Assembly (NCBI RefSeq): GCF_001748145.1
Contig: NZ_BCQA01000002.1
Location: 303,501-367,500, forward strand
Direction: 5' to 3'
From: Bosea sp. BIWAKO-01
Lineage (GTDB): Bacteria; Pseudomonadota; Alphaproteobacteria; Rhizobiales; Beijerinckiaceae
DNA: 64,000 bases
Shown: positions 16,381-25,656 of the stretch, piece by piece
How positions within the stretch are numbered: the first letter of the stretch is position 1
Layout: each line of letters opens with the position of its first letter
The notes under the pieces: generated by a model
The model's input: only the letters and a program-made list of their open reading frames with translations
Database searches by the model: none
Told to the model about the DNA's origin: nothing
Made by a program: the position numbers and the translations under genes

Positions 16381-18486
16381 ATGACGTCCCCATCCCTTGT
16401 TCGTACGGCGTTGGACGGCACCGTCGCAGTGCTCACTATCGGCAATCCTCCGGTCAACAGCCTCTCCTCCGCTGTGCGGCGCGACCTTACGGTCGCGCTG
16501 TCGCGCGCTGTCATCAACGGCGCCAGCGGTGTCGTCCTCATCGGCGACGGTGGACACTTCTCTGCTGGCGCCGATATCCAGGAGTTCGACAACGGGCTCG
16601 ATCCGACCGCGCCCGACCCGAATGATCTACACGCCGCGATCGAAGCTTCGCCGGTGCCGGTGGTGGCGGCCATTCGCGGCACGGCGCTCGGGGGCGGTCT
16701 CGAACTCGCTCTCGCCTGCCATGGCCGCGTCGCCACCCCGCAGGCCCGGATCGGCCTGCCCGAGGTGAAGCTCGGGCTGCTGCCGGGCGGCGGGGGAACA
16801 CAACGCCTGCCTCGCGTCGCGAAAGCGGTCGTCGCGGCAGGGATGATCGCGAGCGGACGCATCCTCGGCGCGGCGGACGCACAGGCGGCCGGGATCATCG
16901 ACCGCATCGGCGACGCCCCCGTGGCAGAGGCCATGATCCTGATCGAGAAACTCGGTTCGGCGCCCCTGACCGCCGCCTCCAGCCGGGCGCTCCCGCCCGA
17001 TTTCGCCGAGGCAATCGACGCCGCGCGCGCGGGCATCTCGGCCAAAAGCCCGCATGCGGAAGCATCGCGCACCGCGCTCGACGCCGTGGCACAGGCCGCG
17101 CGCCTCTCCTTCCCGGAAGCGCTCGCCGAGGAACGCCGGCTCTTCCTGAGCTTGATGGAAACGACGACCTCGCGTGCGTTGCGCCACCTCTTCTTCGCGG
17201 AGCGCGCCGCGGCCGGAACGCCCGGCATCGGCAAGGATACGCAGACACGCCCGGTCGAAACGGTCGGCGTCATCGGCGCCGGCACGATGGGCTCCGGTAT
17301 CGCCATGGTCTTCGCCAATACGGGTTTGCCGGTCACGCTGATCGAGCGCGATGCGGCGGGGCTGGAGCGGGGTCTCAAGCTTATCCGCGACGTCTACGAC
17401 CGCGCCGTCGCCAAAGGCGATCTCACCACTGAAACCGCGCAGGGCCGGCTGCAGCAGATCACCGGGAAGACGGAGATCGCGACGCTGTCCGGGGCCGATC
17501 TCGTCATTGAGGCCGCTTTCGAGGAGATGCAGGTCAAGCTCGCAATCTTCGCAGAGCTCGACAAGGTCGCGAAGCGTGGTGCGATTCTCGCCACCAACAC
17601 CTCGGCGCTGGATGTCGACGTCATCGCAGCCGCGACCTCGCGCCCGGCCGATGTTGTTGGGTTGCATTTCTTCAGCCCGGCCCATGTCATGCGGCTGCTC
17701 GAGATCGTGCGCGCCAGGCAAACCGCGCCGGACGTACTGGCGACGGTGATCCGGCTCGCCCGCAAGACCGGCAAGACGCCCGTGGTGGTGGGTGTCTGCG
17801 ATGGCTTCCTCGCCAACCGCCTGCTCTATCCCTATCTGCGGCAGGCTGATTTGATGCTGGAGGAGGGCGCGCTGCCGGAGCAGATCGATGGCGCTCTCAA
17901 TGCCTTCGGCCTGGCCATGGGCCCCTGTGCTATGCTCGACATGGCCGGGCAGGATGTGGCCTGGCATGTCCGCCAGCGCCAGCTCAAGGACTGGGACCCG
18001 GAGAGGCGCTATTCCCGCCTGGCCGACCTTCTGGTGGAGCAGGGGCGACTCGGTTCGAAGACGGGGGCGGGCTGGTATCGCTATTCCGGCCGGCAGAAGG
18101 AGGCCGATCCCACCGTCGAGGCAATGATCCTTCAGGAATCCGACCGGCTCGGCATCAGCCGGCGCGCCATCTCCGACGAGGAGATCGTCAAGCGGGCGCT
18201 CTATGCGATCGTCAACGAAGGCGCATTTGCGCTGGCCGACGGCACGGTGCAGCGCGCCTCCGACATCGATGTCGCCTATACGCAGGGCATGGGCTTCCCC
18301 GCCGCGCGAGGCGGTCCGATGTTCTGGGCAGATACGGTCGGGCTTGCGCCGATTTACGCGGATATCCTGTCGTTTGGAGCCGATGGCGATGCGAACTGGC
18401 GCCCCGCACCACTGCTGAAGGAACTGGCCGAGGGCGGCCGAAGCTTCGCCGATCATGATCGCGAGCGGCGTGCGGAGGCGGCATGA
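16381..18486 (+). CDS. Fused enoyl-CoA hydratase / 3-hydroxyacyl-CoA dehydrogenase (FadJ-like)
   Basis: A bifunctional beta-oxidation enzyme of about 700 residues. Residues 1-190 form a crotonase domain (oxyanion loop HFSAGADIQEF, Glu in GGGLELALACHG, second region LPEVKLGLLPGGGGTQRLP). Then comes an NAD-binding domain (VGVIGAGTMGSGIAMVFA near 290), its 'ATNTSALDVDVIA' and 'GLHFFSPAHVMRLLEIV' motifs, and a duplicated C-terminal domain ending near GMGFPAARGGPMFWAD. The ATG at 16381 is chosen; a GTG at 16366 overlapping the upstream stop (GTGA) is an equally good coupled start. Its stop overlaps the next start by ATGA. Confidence 0.88.
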   Translation: MTSPSLVRTALDGTVAVLTIGNPPVNSLSSAVRRDLTVALSRAVINGASGVVLIGDGGHFSAGADIQEFDNGLDPTAPDPNDLHAAIEASPVPVVAAIRGTALGGGLELALACHGRVATPQARIGLPEVKLGLLPGGGGTQRLPRVAKAVVAAGMIASGRILGAADAQAAGIIDRIGDAPVAEAMILIEKLGSAPLTAASSRALPPDFAEAIDAARAGISAKSPHAEASRTALDAVAQAARLSFPEALAEERRLFLSLMETTTSRALRHLFFAERAAAGTPGIGKDTQTRPVETVGVIGAGTMGSGIAMVFANTGLPVTLIERDAAGLERGLKLIRDVYDRAVAKGDLTTETAQGRLQQITGKTEIATLSGADLVIEAAFEEMQVKLAIFAELDKVAKRGAILATNTSALDVDVIAAATSRPADVVGLHFFSPAHVMRLLEIVRARQTAPDVLATVIRLARKTGKTPVVVGVCDGFLANRLLYPYLRQADLMLEEGALPEQIDGALNAFGLAMGPCAMLDMAGQDVAWHVRQRQLKDWDPERRYSRLADLLVEQGRLGSKTGAGWYRYSGRQKEADPTVEAMILQESDRLGISRRAISDEEIVKRALYAIVNEGAFALADGTVQRASDIDVAYTQGMGFPAARGGPMFWADTVGLAPIYADILSFGADGDANWRPAPLLKELAEGGRSFADHDRERRAEAA

Positions 18487-20291
18487 GCTTTCTCGACGAA
18501 CGCGACCTATCGTTCTGGCTCTACGACTGGCTGGATGCCGAGCAACTGACCGGGAGGCCGCGCTTCGCCGAGCATTCGCGCGAGACCTTCAATGCCGTGC
18601 TCGACCTCAGCGCGAAGCTGGCCGCCTCTCATTTCGCGACCCATTACAAGAAATCGGATCGAATCGAGCCGGCTCTCGACGGTGAGACGGTGCATGTTCT
18701 GCCCGAAATCGGGCAGGCGCTGAAAGCGGCCGCGGATATGGGCCTTTTCGCTGCCGATTTCGACAGCAAGGTCGGCGGCCTGCAACTGCCAAAACTCGTG
18801 CAGACCGCCTCGATGGCGCATTTCATGGGGGCGAACATCGCGACGTCCGCCTATGTCATGCTGACCCAGGCGAATGCCCGGCTGATCTGCAATTTCGGTA
18901 CGCCGGCGCAGATCGATGCCTTCGCGCTGCCACAGATCGAGGGGCGCTGGTTCGGCACGATGTGCCTCTCCGAGCCACAGGCCGGCTCCTCGCTCGCCGA
19001 CATCACCACCCGTGCCGTCCCAGATGGCGAAGACGGGTTAGGCCCTCGCTATCGTCTCGCTGGCACCAAGATGTGGATCTCGGGCGGCGATCAGGACATC
19101 TCGGAGAACATCGTCCATCTCGTCCTGGCCAAGATCCCGGATGCTTCCGGTGCGCTTCTGCCCGGTGTCGGCGGCATTTCGCTCTTCATCGTGCCCAAGC
19201 AGCTGCCGGACGGCACCCGCAACGACATTGCCGTCGCCGGGCTCAACCACAAGATGGGTTATCGCGGCACCAGCAACTGCCTGCTCAATTTCGGCGAGGG
19301 CACGCGCCACCGTCCCAGTGGGGAGGCCGGCGCGATTGGCTACCGCGTCGGCGAGACCGGCAGCGGGCTCACCCAGATGTTCCAGATGATGAACGAGGCC
19401 CGTATTTCGGTCGGCCTCGGCGCCGCGGCGCTGGCGGCGCGCGGTTACCGCCAGTCCCTCATCTACGCACGTGAGCGGCCACAGGGCCGGCCGCTCGTCG
19501 CCAAGGACCCCACTGCGAAGCAACGGCCGATCGTCGAGCATCCCGATGTGAAGCGGATGCTTCTCGCCCAGAAGGCCTACGCCGAGGGGTCGCTGGCGCT
19601 GATCCTTTATTGCGCGCGGCTGATCGACCGGGAGGAAACGGGGCAGACCGACGATGAGCGAGTTCGCGCCGAAGCGCTGCTCGGCCTGTTGACACCCGTC
19701 GCGAAGAGCTGGCCGTCGGAGTTCGGCCTCGCCGCCAACGATCTCGCGATTCAGATCCATGGCGGCTACGGCTACACGCGCGACTTCGACGTCGAGCAGC
19801 TCTACCGCGACAACCGACTCAACCCGATCCACGAAGGCACGCACGGCATCCAGGCGATCGACCTGCTCGGTCGCAAGATCCTGCGGGATCGCGGACGGGC
19901 GCTTGCCCTGCTGGGCGAGGAGGTCGAGGCGACGATCGCGCGCGCCCGGCAGATATCGCGGCTGACCGATCTCGCCGGTTTGCTCGACGAAAGCTGGCAT
20001 GCGGTCGGCGAGACGGTTGAGGCATTGTCGGCGCTCGACGACCCGGCCGGGGCACTGCTTAACGCGTCGAACTTCCTGACCGGCTTCGGTCATGTTGTCG
20101 TCGGCTGGCTCTGGCTTGATCAGGCTTGCGCATTGCTCGCGAAAGGTGGCGAGCTGGATGCGTTCGCCCGCGGCAAGCTGCGGGCCTGCCGCTATCACTG
20201 TGAGGCCGAACTGCCGAAGGCGCGACAGAACCTCGCCTTCGTTGCGAGCCTGAACACCACCGCCGGGCTGGCGCCGCTGGATGAATTCTGA
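18483..20291 (+). CDS. Acyl-CoA dehydrogenase with C-terminal extension (DmdC/FadE-like)
   Basis: A 602-residue dehydrogenase of the long subgroup with an extra C-terminal domain. It carries an N-terminal helical domain, 'MCLSEPQAGSSLADI' FAD/substrate segment near residue 160, 'KMWISGGDQDISENIVH' near 195, 'KMGYRGTSNC' near 255, QIHGGYGYTRDF near 425 and the catalytic Glu in NPIHEGTHGIQAIDL near 450. The last 130 residues are the helical extension. It overlaps the previous stop (ATGA at 18483), so translation is coupled. Probable second dehydrogenation step of the pathway, oxidising the fatty-acyl-CoA-like intermediate to an enoyl-CoA. Confidence 0.88.
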   Translation: MSFLDERDLSFWLYDWLDAEQLTGRPRFAEHSRETFNAVLDLSAKLAASHFATHYKKSDRIEPALDGETVHVLPEIGQALKAAADMGLFAADFDSKVGGLQLPKLVQTASMAHFMGANIATSAYVMLTQANARLICNFGTPAQIDAFALPQIEGRWFGTMCLSEPQAGSSLADITTRAVPDGEDGLGPRYRLAGTKMWISGGDQDISENIVHLVLAKIPDASGALLPGVGGISLFIVPKQLPDGTRNDIAVAGLNHKMGYRGTSNCLLNFGEGTRHRPSGEAGAIGYRVGETGSGLTQMFQMMNEARISVGLGAAALAARGYRQSLIYARERPQGRPLVAKDPTAKQRPIVEHPDVKRMLLAQKAYAEGSLALILYCARLIDREETGQTDDERVRAEALLGLLTPVAKSWPSEFGLAANDLAIQIHGGYGYTRDFDVEQLYRDNRLNPIHEGTHGIQAIDLLGRKILRDRGRALALLGEEVEATIARARQISRLTDLAGLLDESWHAVGETVEALSALDDPAGALLNASNFLTGFGHVVVGWLWLDQACALLAKGGELDAFARGKLRACRYHCEAELPKARQNLAFVASLNTTAGLAPLDEF

Positions 20292-20332
20292 GGCACCGAC
20301 CCAACCGGCCGCGCGGACTGATCACATGCAAA

Positions 20333-20358
20333 AAGGCCGGAGCGGGAGCCCCGGCCTT
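20333..20358. terminator. Bidirectional terminator hairpin
   Basis: AAGGCCGG (20333-20340) and CCGGCCTT (20351-20358) form an 8-bp stem with a 10-nt loop, preceded by A's and followed by a T-rich CGCTTTCG. It lies in the 86-bp gap between the acyl-CoA dehydrogenase gene (ends 20291) and the convergent binding-protein gene (ends 20378). Confidence 0.7.
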
Positions 20359-20377
20359 CGCTTTCGCGGCCGAGAAC

Positions 20378-21556
20378 TTACTTGGCCTTGCAAACCACCT
20401 CAGGCGCCACATCGACCGCCGCGACCGTCGTCTTCACGACCGGACGCAACTCGCCATTGACCGTCTCGACGACGCCGAAATAGTTCGGCTTCAGCAACTG
20501 GCGGTCCTCGGCGCGCAGGACGAGCTTGCCCATGATCGTGTCGTAGGTCTTCCCCGGCAGCGCCTTGACGATGTCGTCCGTCTTGACGCTCTTTGCGTCT
20601 TTCACCGCCTGGAAGAGCACCTGGTAGCCGAGATAGGCCTCACCCTCGAAATTGGTCGGAGGCACCTTGTACTTGTCGTTCCAGGCCTTCACGAAGGCCT
20701 TGTTCTCCGGCGTGTCGAGCGTCGAGGAATAATTGATGATGCCGAAGACGCCCTTGGCGGAATCGCCCAGCGTCTTGACCGTGCCGTCAGTGGTGAAGCT
20801 GACGCCGGCGACGGTGATCGCGTCCGTCAGGCCAAACTGCTTCGACTGCTGGGCGAAATTGACGGCATCGCGCCCGGCGAGCACTACCCAGACGCCTTCG
20901 GCGCCGGCCTTCTTGATCTGCTCGATATAGGGCGCGAAATCGTTGGTGTTGGCCGGCGGGAAGAGCTCCGCGACCATGTTGCCGCCGGTTTCCTTTACGG
21001 CCTTCGAGAACAGCTCGGCCGAGCCGCGGCCCCAGGCGATGTCGATCGCGACCACCGCCCATTTCTTCTCTTTGCGCTCCTTGAGCCATGGCTTCACCGT
21101 CGCCGCATCCATGGCCGACTGGGTGTTGACACGGAAGACGCGCGGCGCACAGTTCGCGCCGGTCAATTCGTCGGCCTTGTTGACGACGGAGATGTAGAGC
21201 GAGCCCCAGCGCTGCATCAGCGGCGCGATGGCGAGCCCTTCGCCGGAGGCGATCATCCCGGTAATAACTGGATAGCCTTCCATCACGAGCTTCTCGACCT
21301 GCCGACGCGCGACGTCGGGCTTGGCCTCGGTGTCGTAGGACTTGAACTCGACCTTGTGGCCGTCCACACCGCCGGCCGCGTTCGCCTCGTCGATGGCGAA
21401 GCGGGTGGCGCGCATCACCTCCTCACCGAGCGAGGCATAGGTGCCGGACATGTCGGTCGCGACGCCGATCTTCAGCGGATCAGCGGCGAGCGCCGCGCCG
21501 GAAACCGAGAGCATGGCGCCGAGCGCGACGCCAGTCATCATCACTGCCTTGAACAT
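20378..21556 (-). CDS. Branched-chain amino acid-type ABC transporter binding protein
   Basis: A 392-residue periplasmic binding protein of the LivJ/AmiC fold. The N-terminus (MFKAVMMTGVALGAMLSV, then SGAALAADP) is a signal peptide with a probable AlaLeuAla-Ala cleavage site. The mature protein starts KIGVATDMSGTYASLGEE and includes AINTSUB-like 'FRVNTQSAMDA' and 'IAWGRGSAELF' segments of the family. The start at 21556 is supported by a GGAGG site upstream. It is the last gene of the Liv operon. In catabolic clusters these proteins bind aromatic or other carboxylates more often than amino acids, so the ligand may be the pathway substrate. Confidence 0.88.
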   Translation of the reverse strand: MFKAVMMTGVALGAMLSVSGAALAADPLKIGVATDMSGTYASLGEEVMRATRFAIDEANAAGGVDGHKVEFKSYDTEAKPDVARRQVEKLVMEGYPVITGMIASGEGLAIAPLMQRWGSLYISVVNKADELTGANCAPRVFRVNTQSAMDAATVKPWLKERKEKKWAVVAIDIAWGRGSAELFSKAVKETGGNMVAELFPPANTNDFAPYIEQIKKAGAEGVWVVLAGRDAVNFAQQSKQFGLTDAITVAGVSFTTDGTVKTLGDSAKGVFGIINYSSTLDTPENKAFVKAWNDKYKVPPTNFEGEAYLGYQVLFQAVKDAKSVKTDDIVKALPGKTYDTIMGKLVLRAEDRQLLKPNYFGVVETVNGELRPVVKTTVAAVDVAPEVVCKAK

Positions 21557-21620
21557 TTCTTCGTTCCTCCCTGAGATTGGCCACTTTCGGCGTGGTTTGC
21601 CCGCTTCTGCGGCGGGCTGG

Positions 21621-22316
21621 TCAGATGGCGATATGCTTGTGGAAGTCCTCCGCCTCAATCTCGGCGAGCGAGCCTGAGGCGGCAACAGCTCCCTTCGACA
21701 AGACGTAGAAGCGCTCGGCGACACGCCGGATCAGCCCGACGCTCTGCTCGATCAGCAGGATGCCCATGCCCTCGTCGCCGAGCCTGACGAGCAAGTCGGC
21801 GAGCTCGTCGACAATGACGGGCGCCAGCCCCTCGCTCGGCTCGTCGAGGATGAGCAGATCCGGATTGGCCATCAACGCCCTGCCGATGGCGAGCATCTGC
21901 TGCTGCCCGCCTGAAAGCGCGAGACCGGGGCTGGCCTTGCGTTCCTCCAGGATGGGGAAGAGCGCCTTGACGCTCTCCAGCGTCCAGGGGCCACGCCGGC
22001 GTGTGGCTGTGCCGAGCAGAAGGTTTTCCTCGACCGTCAGGTTGCCGATGATGCCGCGCCCCTGTAGCACCACCGAGATGCCGTTCTTGGCTGCCGTGTA
22101 GCGGCGCAGATCGCGCACCTCTTCGCCGCGGATCTCGACATGGCCGCTCTCGATCCGGGTGACGCCGCAGAGTGTGTTGACCACCGTAGTCTTGCCAACA
22201 CCGTTGCGCCCGACGAGTGCAACGCGCTCGCCTGCGGCGATATCGAAGCTGACTCCGTTGAGGATGCGGGCCTGACCGTAGAGCGCGTGGACGTCATGAA
22301 AGGCGAGCAGAGTCAT
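21621..22316 (-). CDS. livF: Liv-type ABC transporter ATP-binding protein
   Basis: A 231-residue ATPase: Walker A GRNGVGKTTVVN near residue 38, Q-loop VLQGRGI, signature ALSGGQQQM near 133, Walker B LLILDEPSEGLAP near 155, switch His replaced by Gln in LIEQSVGL, as is usual for LivF proteins. The ATG at 22316 overlaps the LivG stop (TGATG). It pairs with LivG as the cytoplasmic motor. Downstream, after 64 bp, comes the binding-protein gene. Confidence 0.9.
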   Translation of the reverse strand: MTLLAFHDVHALYGQARILNGVSFDIAAGERVALVGRNGVGKTTVVNTLCGVTRIESGHVEIRGEEVRDLRRYTAAKNGISVVLQGRGIIGNLTVEENLLLGTATRRRGPWTLESVKALFPILEERKASPGLALSGGQQQMLAIGRALMANPDLLILDEPSEGLAPVIVDELADLLVRLGDEGMGILLIEQSVGLIRRVAERFYVLSKGAVAASGSLAEIEAEDFHKHIAI

Positions 22317-23026
22317 CACGCCTCCGTCCCGAGATAGGCGGTGACAACGCGCTTGTCGGCCCTGATTTCCGCAACATTGCCTTCAGCGAGCGTCTCGCCG
22401 AGATGCAGCACGGTGATGCGGTCGCAGATCGAGAACACGACCTGCATGTCGTGCTCGACCAGCAAAACCGTGACGTTCCAGCGGCTGGCGAGGTCGCGCA
22501 GGATCGTCGCGAGCCCATGCGATTCCTCGACCGTCAGCCCGGCCGCCGGTTCGTCGAGCAGCAGCACGCTCGGGCGGCCCACGAGGGCGAGCGCGAGGTC
22601 GAGCCGTCGCTGGTCGCCATAGCTGATCTCGGCCGCCGGCATCCGCGCCAACGCGGTGAGGTTGAGTTCTTCCATCACCTCTTCGACGCCGACCTCGGCG
22701 ACAGCCCAGGAAGCGATGCGCAATTGCTGCTCGACGCTCAGCATCGGGAAGATGTTGGTGCGCTGGAACGAGCGCGCTAGCCCGAGCCTGCGCCGCTCCT
22801 GCGGTTTCAGCCGCGAGACATCCTGCCCGTCGAGCAGGACGCTGCCGGGCTGGCCGCGGACACGGCCGGAGAGCACGTCGATCAGCGTCGACTTGCCTGC
22901 GCCGTTGGGGCCGATCAGTCCACGGATCTCTCCGCGCCGCACCGTGATGTCAACGCCCTTGAGTGCCCGGAAGCCGCCGTAGCGGCGTTCGAGGCCGATG
23001 CCTTGGATCGCGATCGCTTCGCTCAT
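22316..23026 (-). CDS. livG: Liv-type ABC transporter ATP-binding protein
   Basis: A 236-residue ATPase with Walker A GPNGAGKSTLID near residue 40, Q-loop SFQRTNIFP near 87, signature in a shortened form ISYGDQRRLDLALAL near 135, Walker B VLLLDEPAAGL near 158 and switch His in LLVEHDMQVVF near 190. The start overlaps the LivM stop (ATGA). The signature reads SYGDQ rather than SGGQ, common for LivG. Confidence 0.9.
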   Translation of the reverse strand: MSEAIAIQGIGLERRYGGFRALKGVDITVRRGEIRGLIGPNGAGKSTLIDVLSGRVRGQPGSVLLDGQDVSRLKPQERRRLGLARSFQRTNIFPMLSVEQQLRIASWAVAEVGVEEVMEELNLTALARMPAAEISYGDQRRLDLALALVGRPSVLLLDEPAAGLTVEESHGLATILRDLASRWNVTVLLVEHDMQVVFSICDRITVLHLGETLAEGNVAEIRADKRVVTAYLGTEA

Positions 23027-24027
23027 GGCTGCCTCCGCATCCGGAGCCAGCCGGCTTTCAGCAGGCCGACGATGCCCTGCGGCATGACGAGCGTGACTAT
23101 GACGAGCACGCCGCCGACGATCGCCGGCCAGTATTCGGCGAAACGCCCGGCGAAGTCCTTGAGAATGAAGAAGCAGACCGCACCGATTGCTGGGCCGAGG
23201 ATGAACTGCGCGCCGCCCACCACGGCCATGATCAGGGCGGAGCCCGACAGGCTCCAGTGGAACATCTGCGGGGCGATATAGCCGTTATAAGTCGCCTGAA
23301 GCAGGCCGGCGATGGCGGCGAGCAAGGCCGAGATCGCGTAGACGATCGCGGGCGGGATCGTGGTGTCGTGGCCGATGAAGCGGGCGCGCTCGGCATTATC
23401 GCGCACCGCAGCGGCGATCTGGCCCATCCGGCTGTTGGCGAAGAGGGCTAGCCCGAGCAGGGCCAGCACGAGAATGGTCCAGGCGACGACGACCATCACG
23501 GACGGATCCTGCAGCAAGCTTGAATCGAACCCGAAAATGCGCGCCGGCAGGTTGAATGACATGCCGTCGTCGCCCTTCGCCAGCTCACGCCAGCGAAAGG
23601 CGATCTCGTAGAAGGCCTGCCCCACGGCGAGCGTCAGCATGGCGTGGGCGACGCCGGTGATGCGGGCGAAGACGAGCCCGAGCAGGAAGGCGACCAGCGT
23701 CGGCAAGGCGAGCGCGGTCAGGAAGGCGAGTTCGGCCGCCATCAGCCCGCGCGCCACCAGCACGCCGAAGGCATAGCCGCCGAGCCCGAAGAAGGCGGCC
23801 TGGCCGAAGCTCACGCGCCCGTTCTGCAACACGAGGAAGCCGACACTAGTGGCGAGCAGCGCATCGAAGATCGCCTGCGTCGCCAGCGAAAGCATGAGCT
23901 GGGACGAGACCAGCCTGGGCGCGGCCACACCGAGCACAAGCGCCCCCACGGCAATCACAAGCAGGCCACGCGTTTTCGGCAGGAAGCTCGATGGGGCAGG
24001 AACACTGCCCTGGGACAGGGCCGTCAT
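23023..24027 (-). CDS. livM: Liv-type ABC transporter permease
   Basis: A 334-residue integral membrane protein with roughly nine to ten hydrophobic helices; GYAFGVLVARGL and the EAA-like loop 'RDNAERARFIGHDTTIPPAIVYAIS' (split here RDNAERARFIG and PAIVYAIS) near residue 230 contact the ATPase. It has a short polar N-terminus (MTALSQGSVPAPSS). It overlaps LivH and LivG by ATGA at both ends, so the block is translated as a unit. Confidence 0.9.
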   Translation of the reverse strand: MTALSQGSVPAPSSFLPKTRGLLVIAVGALVLGVAAPRLVSSQLMLSLATQAIFDALLATSVGFLVLQNGRVSFGQAAFFGLGGYAFGVLVARGLMAAELAFLTALALPTLVAFLLGLVFARITGVAHAMLTLAVGQAFYEIAFRWRELAKGDDGMSFNLPARIFGFDSSLLQDPSVMVVVAWTILVLALLGLALFANSRMGQIAAAVRDNAERARFIGHDTTIPPAIVYAISALLAAIAGLLQATYNGYIAPQMFHWSLSGSALIMAVVGGAQFILGPAIGAVCFFILKDFAGRFAEYWPAIVGGVLVIVTLVMPQGIVGLLKAGWLRMRRQP

Positions 24028-24872
24028 GTCCGCGATCCCGCGAAGCCGGTGGGCCGCCAGATCAGGATACCGATCATCAGCAGGAAGGGCAGCATGGTCG
24101 CGGCCCAGGGCAGGTAGATCGCGCCGAGACTGTGGATCTGGCCGATCAGTAGCGCCGCGAAGAAGGCGCCTGCGAAGCTACCGAGGCCGCCGATCACCAC
24201 GACGATGAAGGAATCGATCAGGATGTAGTTGCCCATGGTCGGCGAGAGCGTCAGCAGCGGCCCGGCAACGACGCCGGAGAGCCCTGCGAGCGCCGTGCCG
24301 AGCCCGACCACGATAAGGCTCAGCCGGTCGACGTCGATGCCCTGGATCGAAGTGACGTGCGGATTGGTGCTGGCGGCGCGGACATAGAGACCCATCCGCG
24401 TGAAGCGCAGCCAGGCCGCGAGCCCGCCCGCAACGAGCAGGCTCACCGCGATGATGAAGAGCCGGTAGATCGGGAAAGGGGAACCCACGATCGTGACCGT
24501 GCCGTCGAGCAGCTTTGGAACGGGATAGCTCAGATACGCCTTGCCCCAGGTCACCGTGACCACGGTCTCGAGGATCAGCAGCAGCCCGAACGTGATCAGC
24601 ACCGTAACGATGTGGTCGTGCTTGCGCAGGCTGCGGAAGACCAGCACGTCGAGCACGCAGCCCACGGCTGCCATTGCCACCACCGAGACCAGCAGCCCGA
24701 GCCACCAGTGGCCGGCTGCGGCCAGTGTGAAGCCAATATAGGAGCCGAGCATGAAAAGCGCGCCATGCGCGAAGTTCACCACCTCGCGCAGGCCGAAGAT
24801 CAGCACGAGCCCGACGGCCAGCAGATAGAGCAGGCCGCCATAGACGATACCGTTGAGGAGCTGGATCGTCAT
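24024..24872 (-). CDS. livH: Liv-type ABC transporter permease
   Basis: A 282-residue permease beginning MTIQLLNGIVYGGLLYLLA, with about eight membrane helices. The 'GLREVVNFAHGALFMLGSYI' segment (family hallmark NFAHG, residues about 33-38) and 'ASTNPHVTSIQGIDVDR' near 185 (ATPase-contact loop) identify LivH. It follows the SDR gene after 3 bp and overlaps livM. Heterodimer partner of LivM. Confidence 0.9.
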   Translation of the reverse strand: MTIQLLNGIVYGGLLYLLAVGLVLIFGLREVVNFAHGALFMLGSYIGFTLAAAGHWWLGLLVSVVAMAAVGCVLDVLVFRSLRKHDHIVTVLITFGLLLILETVVTVTWGKAYLSYPVPKLLDGTVTIVGSPFPIYRLFIIAVSLLVAGGLAAWLRFTRMGLYVRAASTNPHVTSIQGIDVDRLSLIVVGLGTALAGLSGVVAGPLLTLSPTMGNYILIDSFIVVVIGGLGSFAGAFFAALLIGQIHSLGAIYLPWAATMLPFLLMIGILIWRPTGFAGSRT

Positions 24873-24875
24873 GCG

Positions 24876-25649
24876 CTATCCCGCCGTATAGCCGCCATCG
24901 ACATAGATGGTCTGGCCCGTGATGTAGGAGGCGGCGCGGGAGGCAAGGAAGACGATCAGCCCCGTCACGTCCTCGACCTCCCCGAGACGGCCGATGGCCG
25001 AGCGCTGCAGCACCTTGTCATAGAGCTGCGGTTGGGTGCGGATCAGCTCGCGATTGAGATCGGTGACGATGACGGTCGCGCCGATGGTATTGACGGTGAC
25101 GCCGTGCTTGCCGAGCTCGAAGGCCATCGCCGCGCCAAAATTCGCTAGTCCGGCCTTTGCGGCGCAATAGGCAGTGCGGTTCGCCATGCCCCGGCCCGAT
25201 AGGATCGAGCCCATGTTGAGGATGCGGCCATAGCTGCGCTCGCTCATCACGGGCGCGAAAGCGCGCGAGCAGAGAAAGGCGCCGGTCAGGCTGACGTCGA
25301 CGACGCTCTGCCAATCGGCCAGAGTGGTCTCGGCTAGCAGCTTTGGCGAGGTGACGCCAGCATTGTTGAACAGGATATCGGCGCGCCCGAAGGCAGCGAG
25401 CACGGCATCGCGCGCCGCCGCGACTGAGCTTTCGTCAGTGACGTCCGCCTCGACGATGAGCGCGCGGCGCCCCGCCGCCTCGATCGCCTGCGCCGTGCGC
25501 TCGAGCTTCTCCCGGTTGCGGCCCAGCACAGCGACATCAGCGCCGGCAGCCGCTAGCGCTTCGGCCGCGGCGGAGCCGATTCCGCCGCTGCCGCCGGTCA
25601 CCACCGCTGCGAGCCCGTCGAGACGGAATGGCTCGGAGTACGTCGCCAT
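24876..25649 (-). CDS. SDR-family oxidoreductase
   Basis: A 257-residue SDR starting MATYSEPFRLDGLAAVV, with GAGGTGGG upstream as ribosome site. Motifs: TGGSGGIG near residue 19, NNAG (LFNNAGVTS), Ser in NMGSILSG, YCAAKAGLANFG catalytic pair, and the C-terminal TGQTIYVDGGYTAG. It lies between the second SDR (7 bp upstream) and livH (3 bp downstream), so the operon mixes oxidoreductases and transport. Likely acts on a hydroxyl or keto group of the transported substrate or an intermediate. Confidence 0.88.
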   Translation of the reverse strand: MATYSEPFRLDGLAAVVTGGSGGIGSAAAEALAAAGADVAVLGRNREKLERTAQAIEAAGRRALIVEADVTDESSVAAARDAVLAAFGRADILFNNAGVTSPKLLAETTLADWQSVVDVSLTGAFLCSRAFAPVMSERSYGRILNMGSILSGRGMANRTAYCAAKAGLANFGAAMAFELGKHGVTVNTIGATVIVTDLNRELIRTQPQLYDKVLQRSAIGRLGEVEDVTGLIVFLASRAASYITGQTIYVDGGYTAG

Positions 25650-25656
25650 GCCCACC

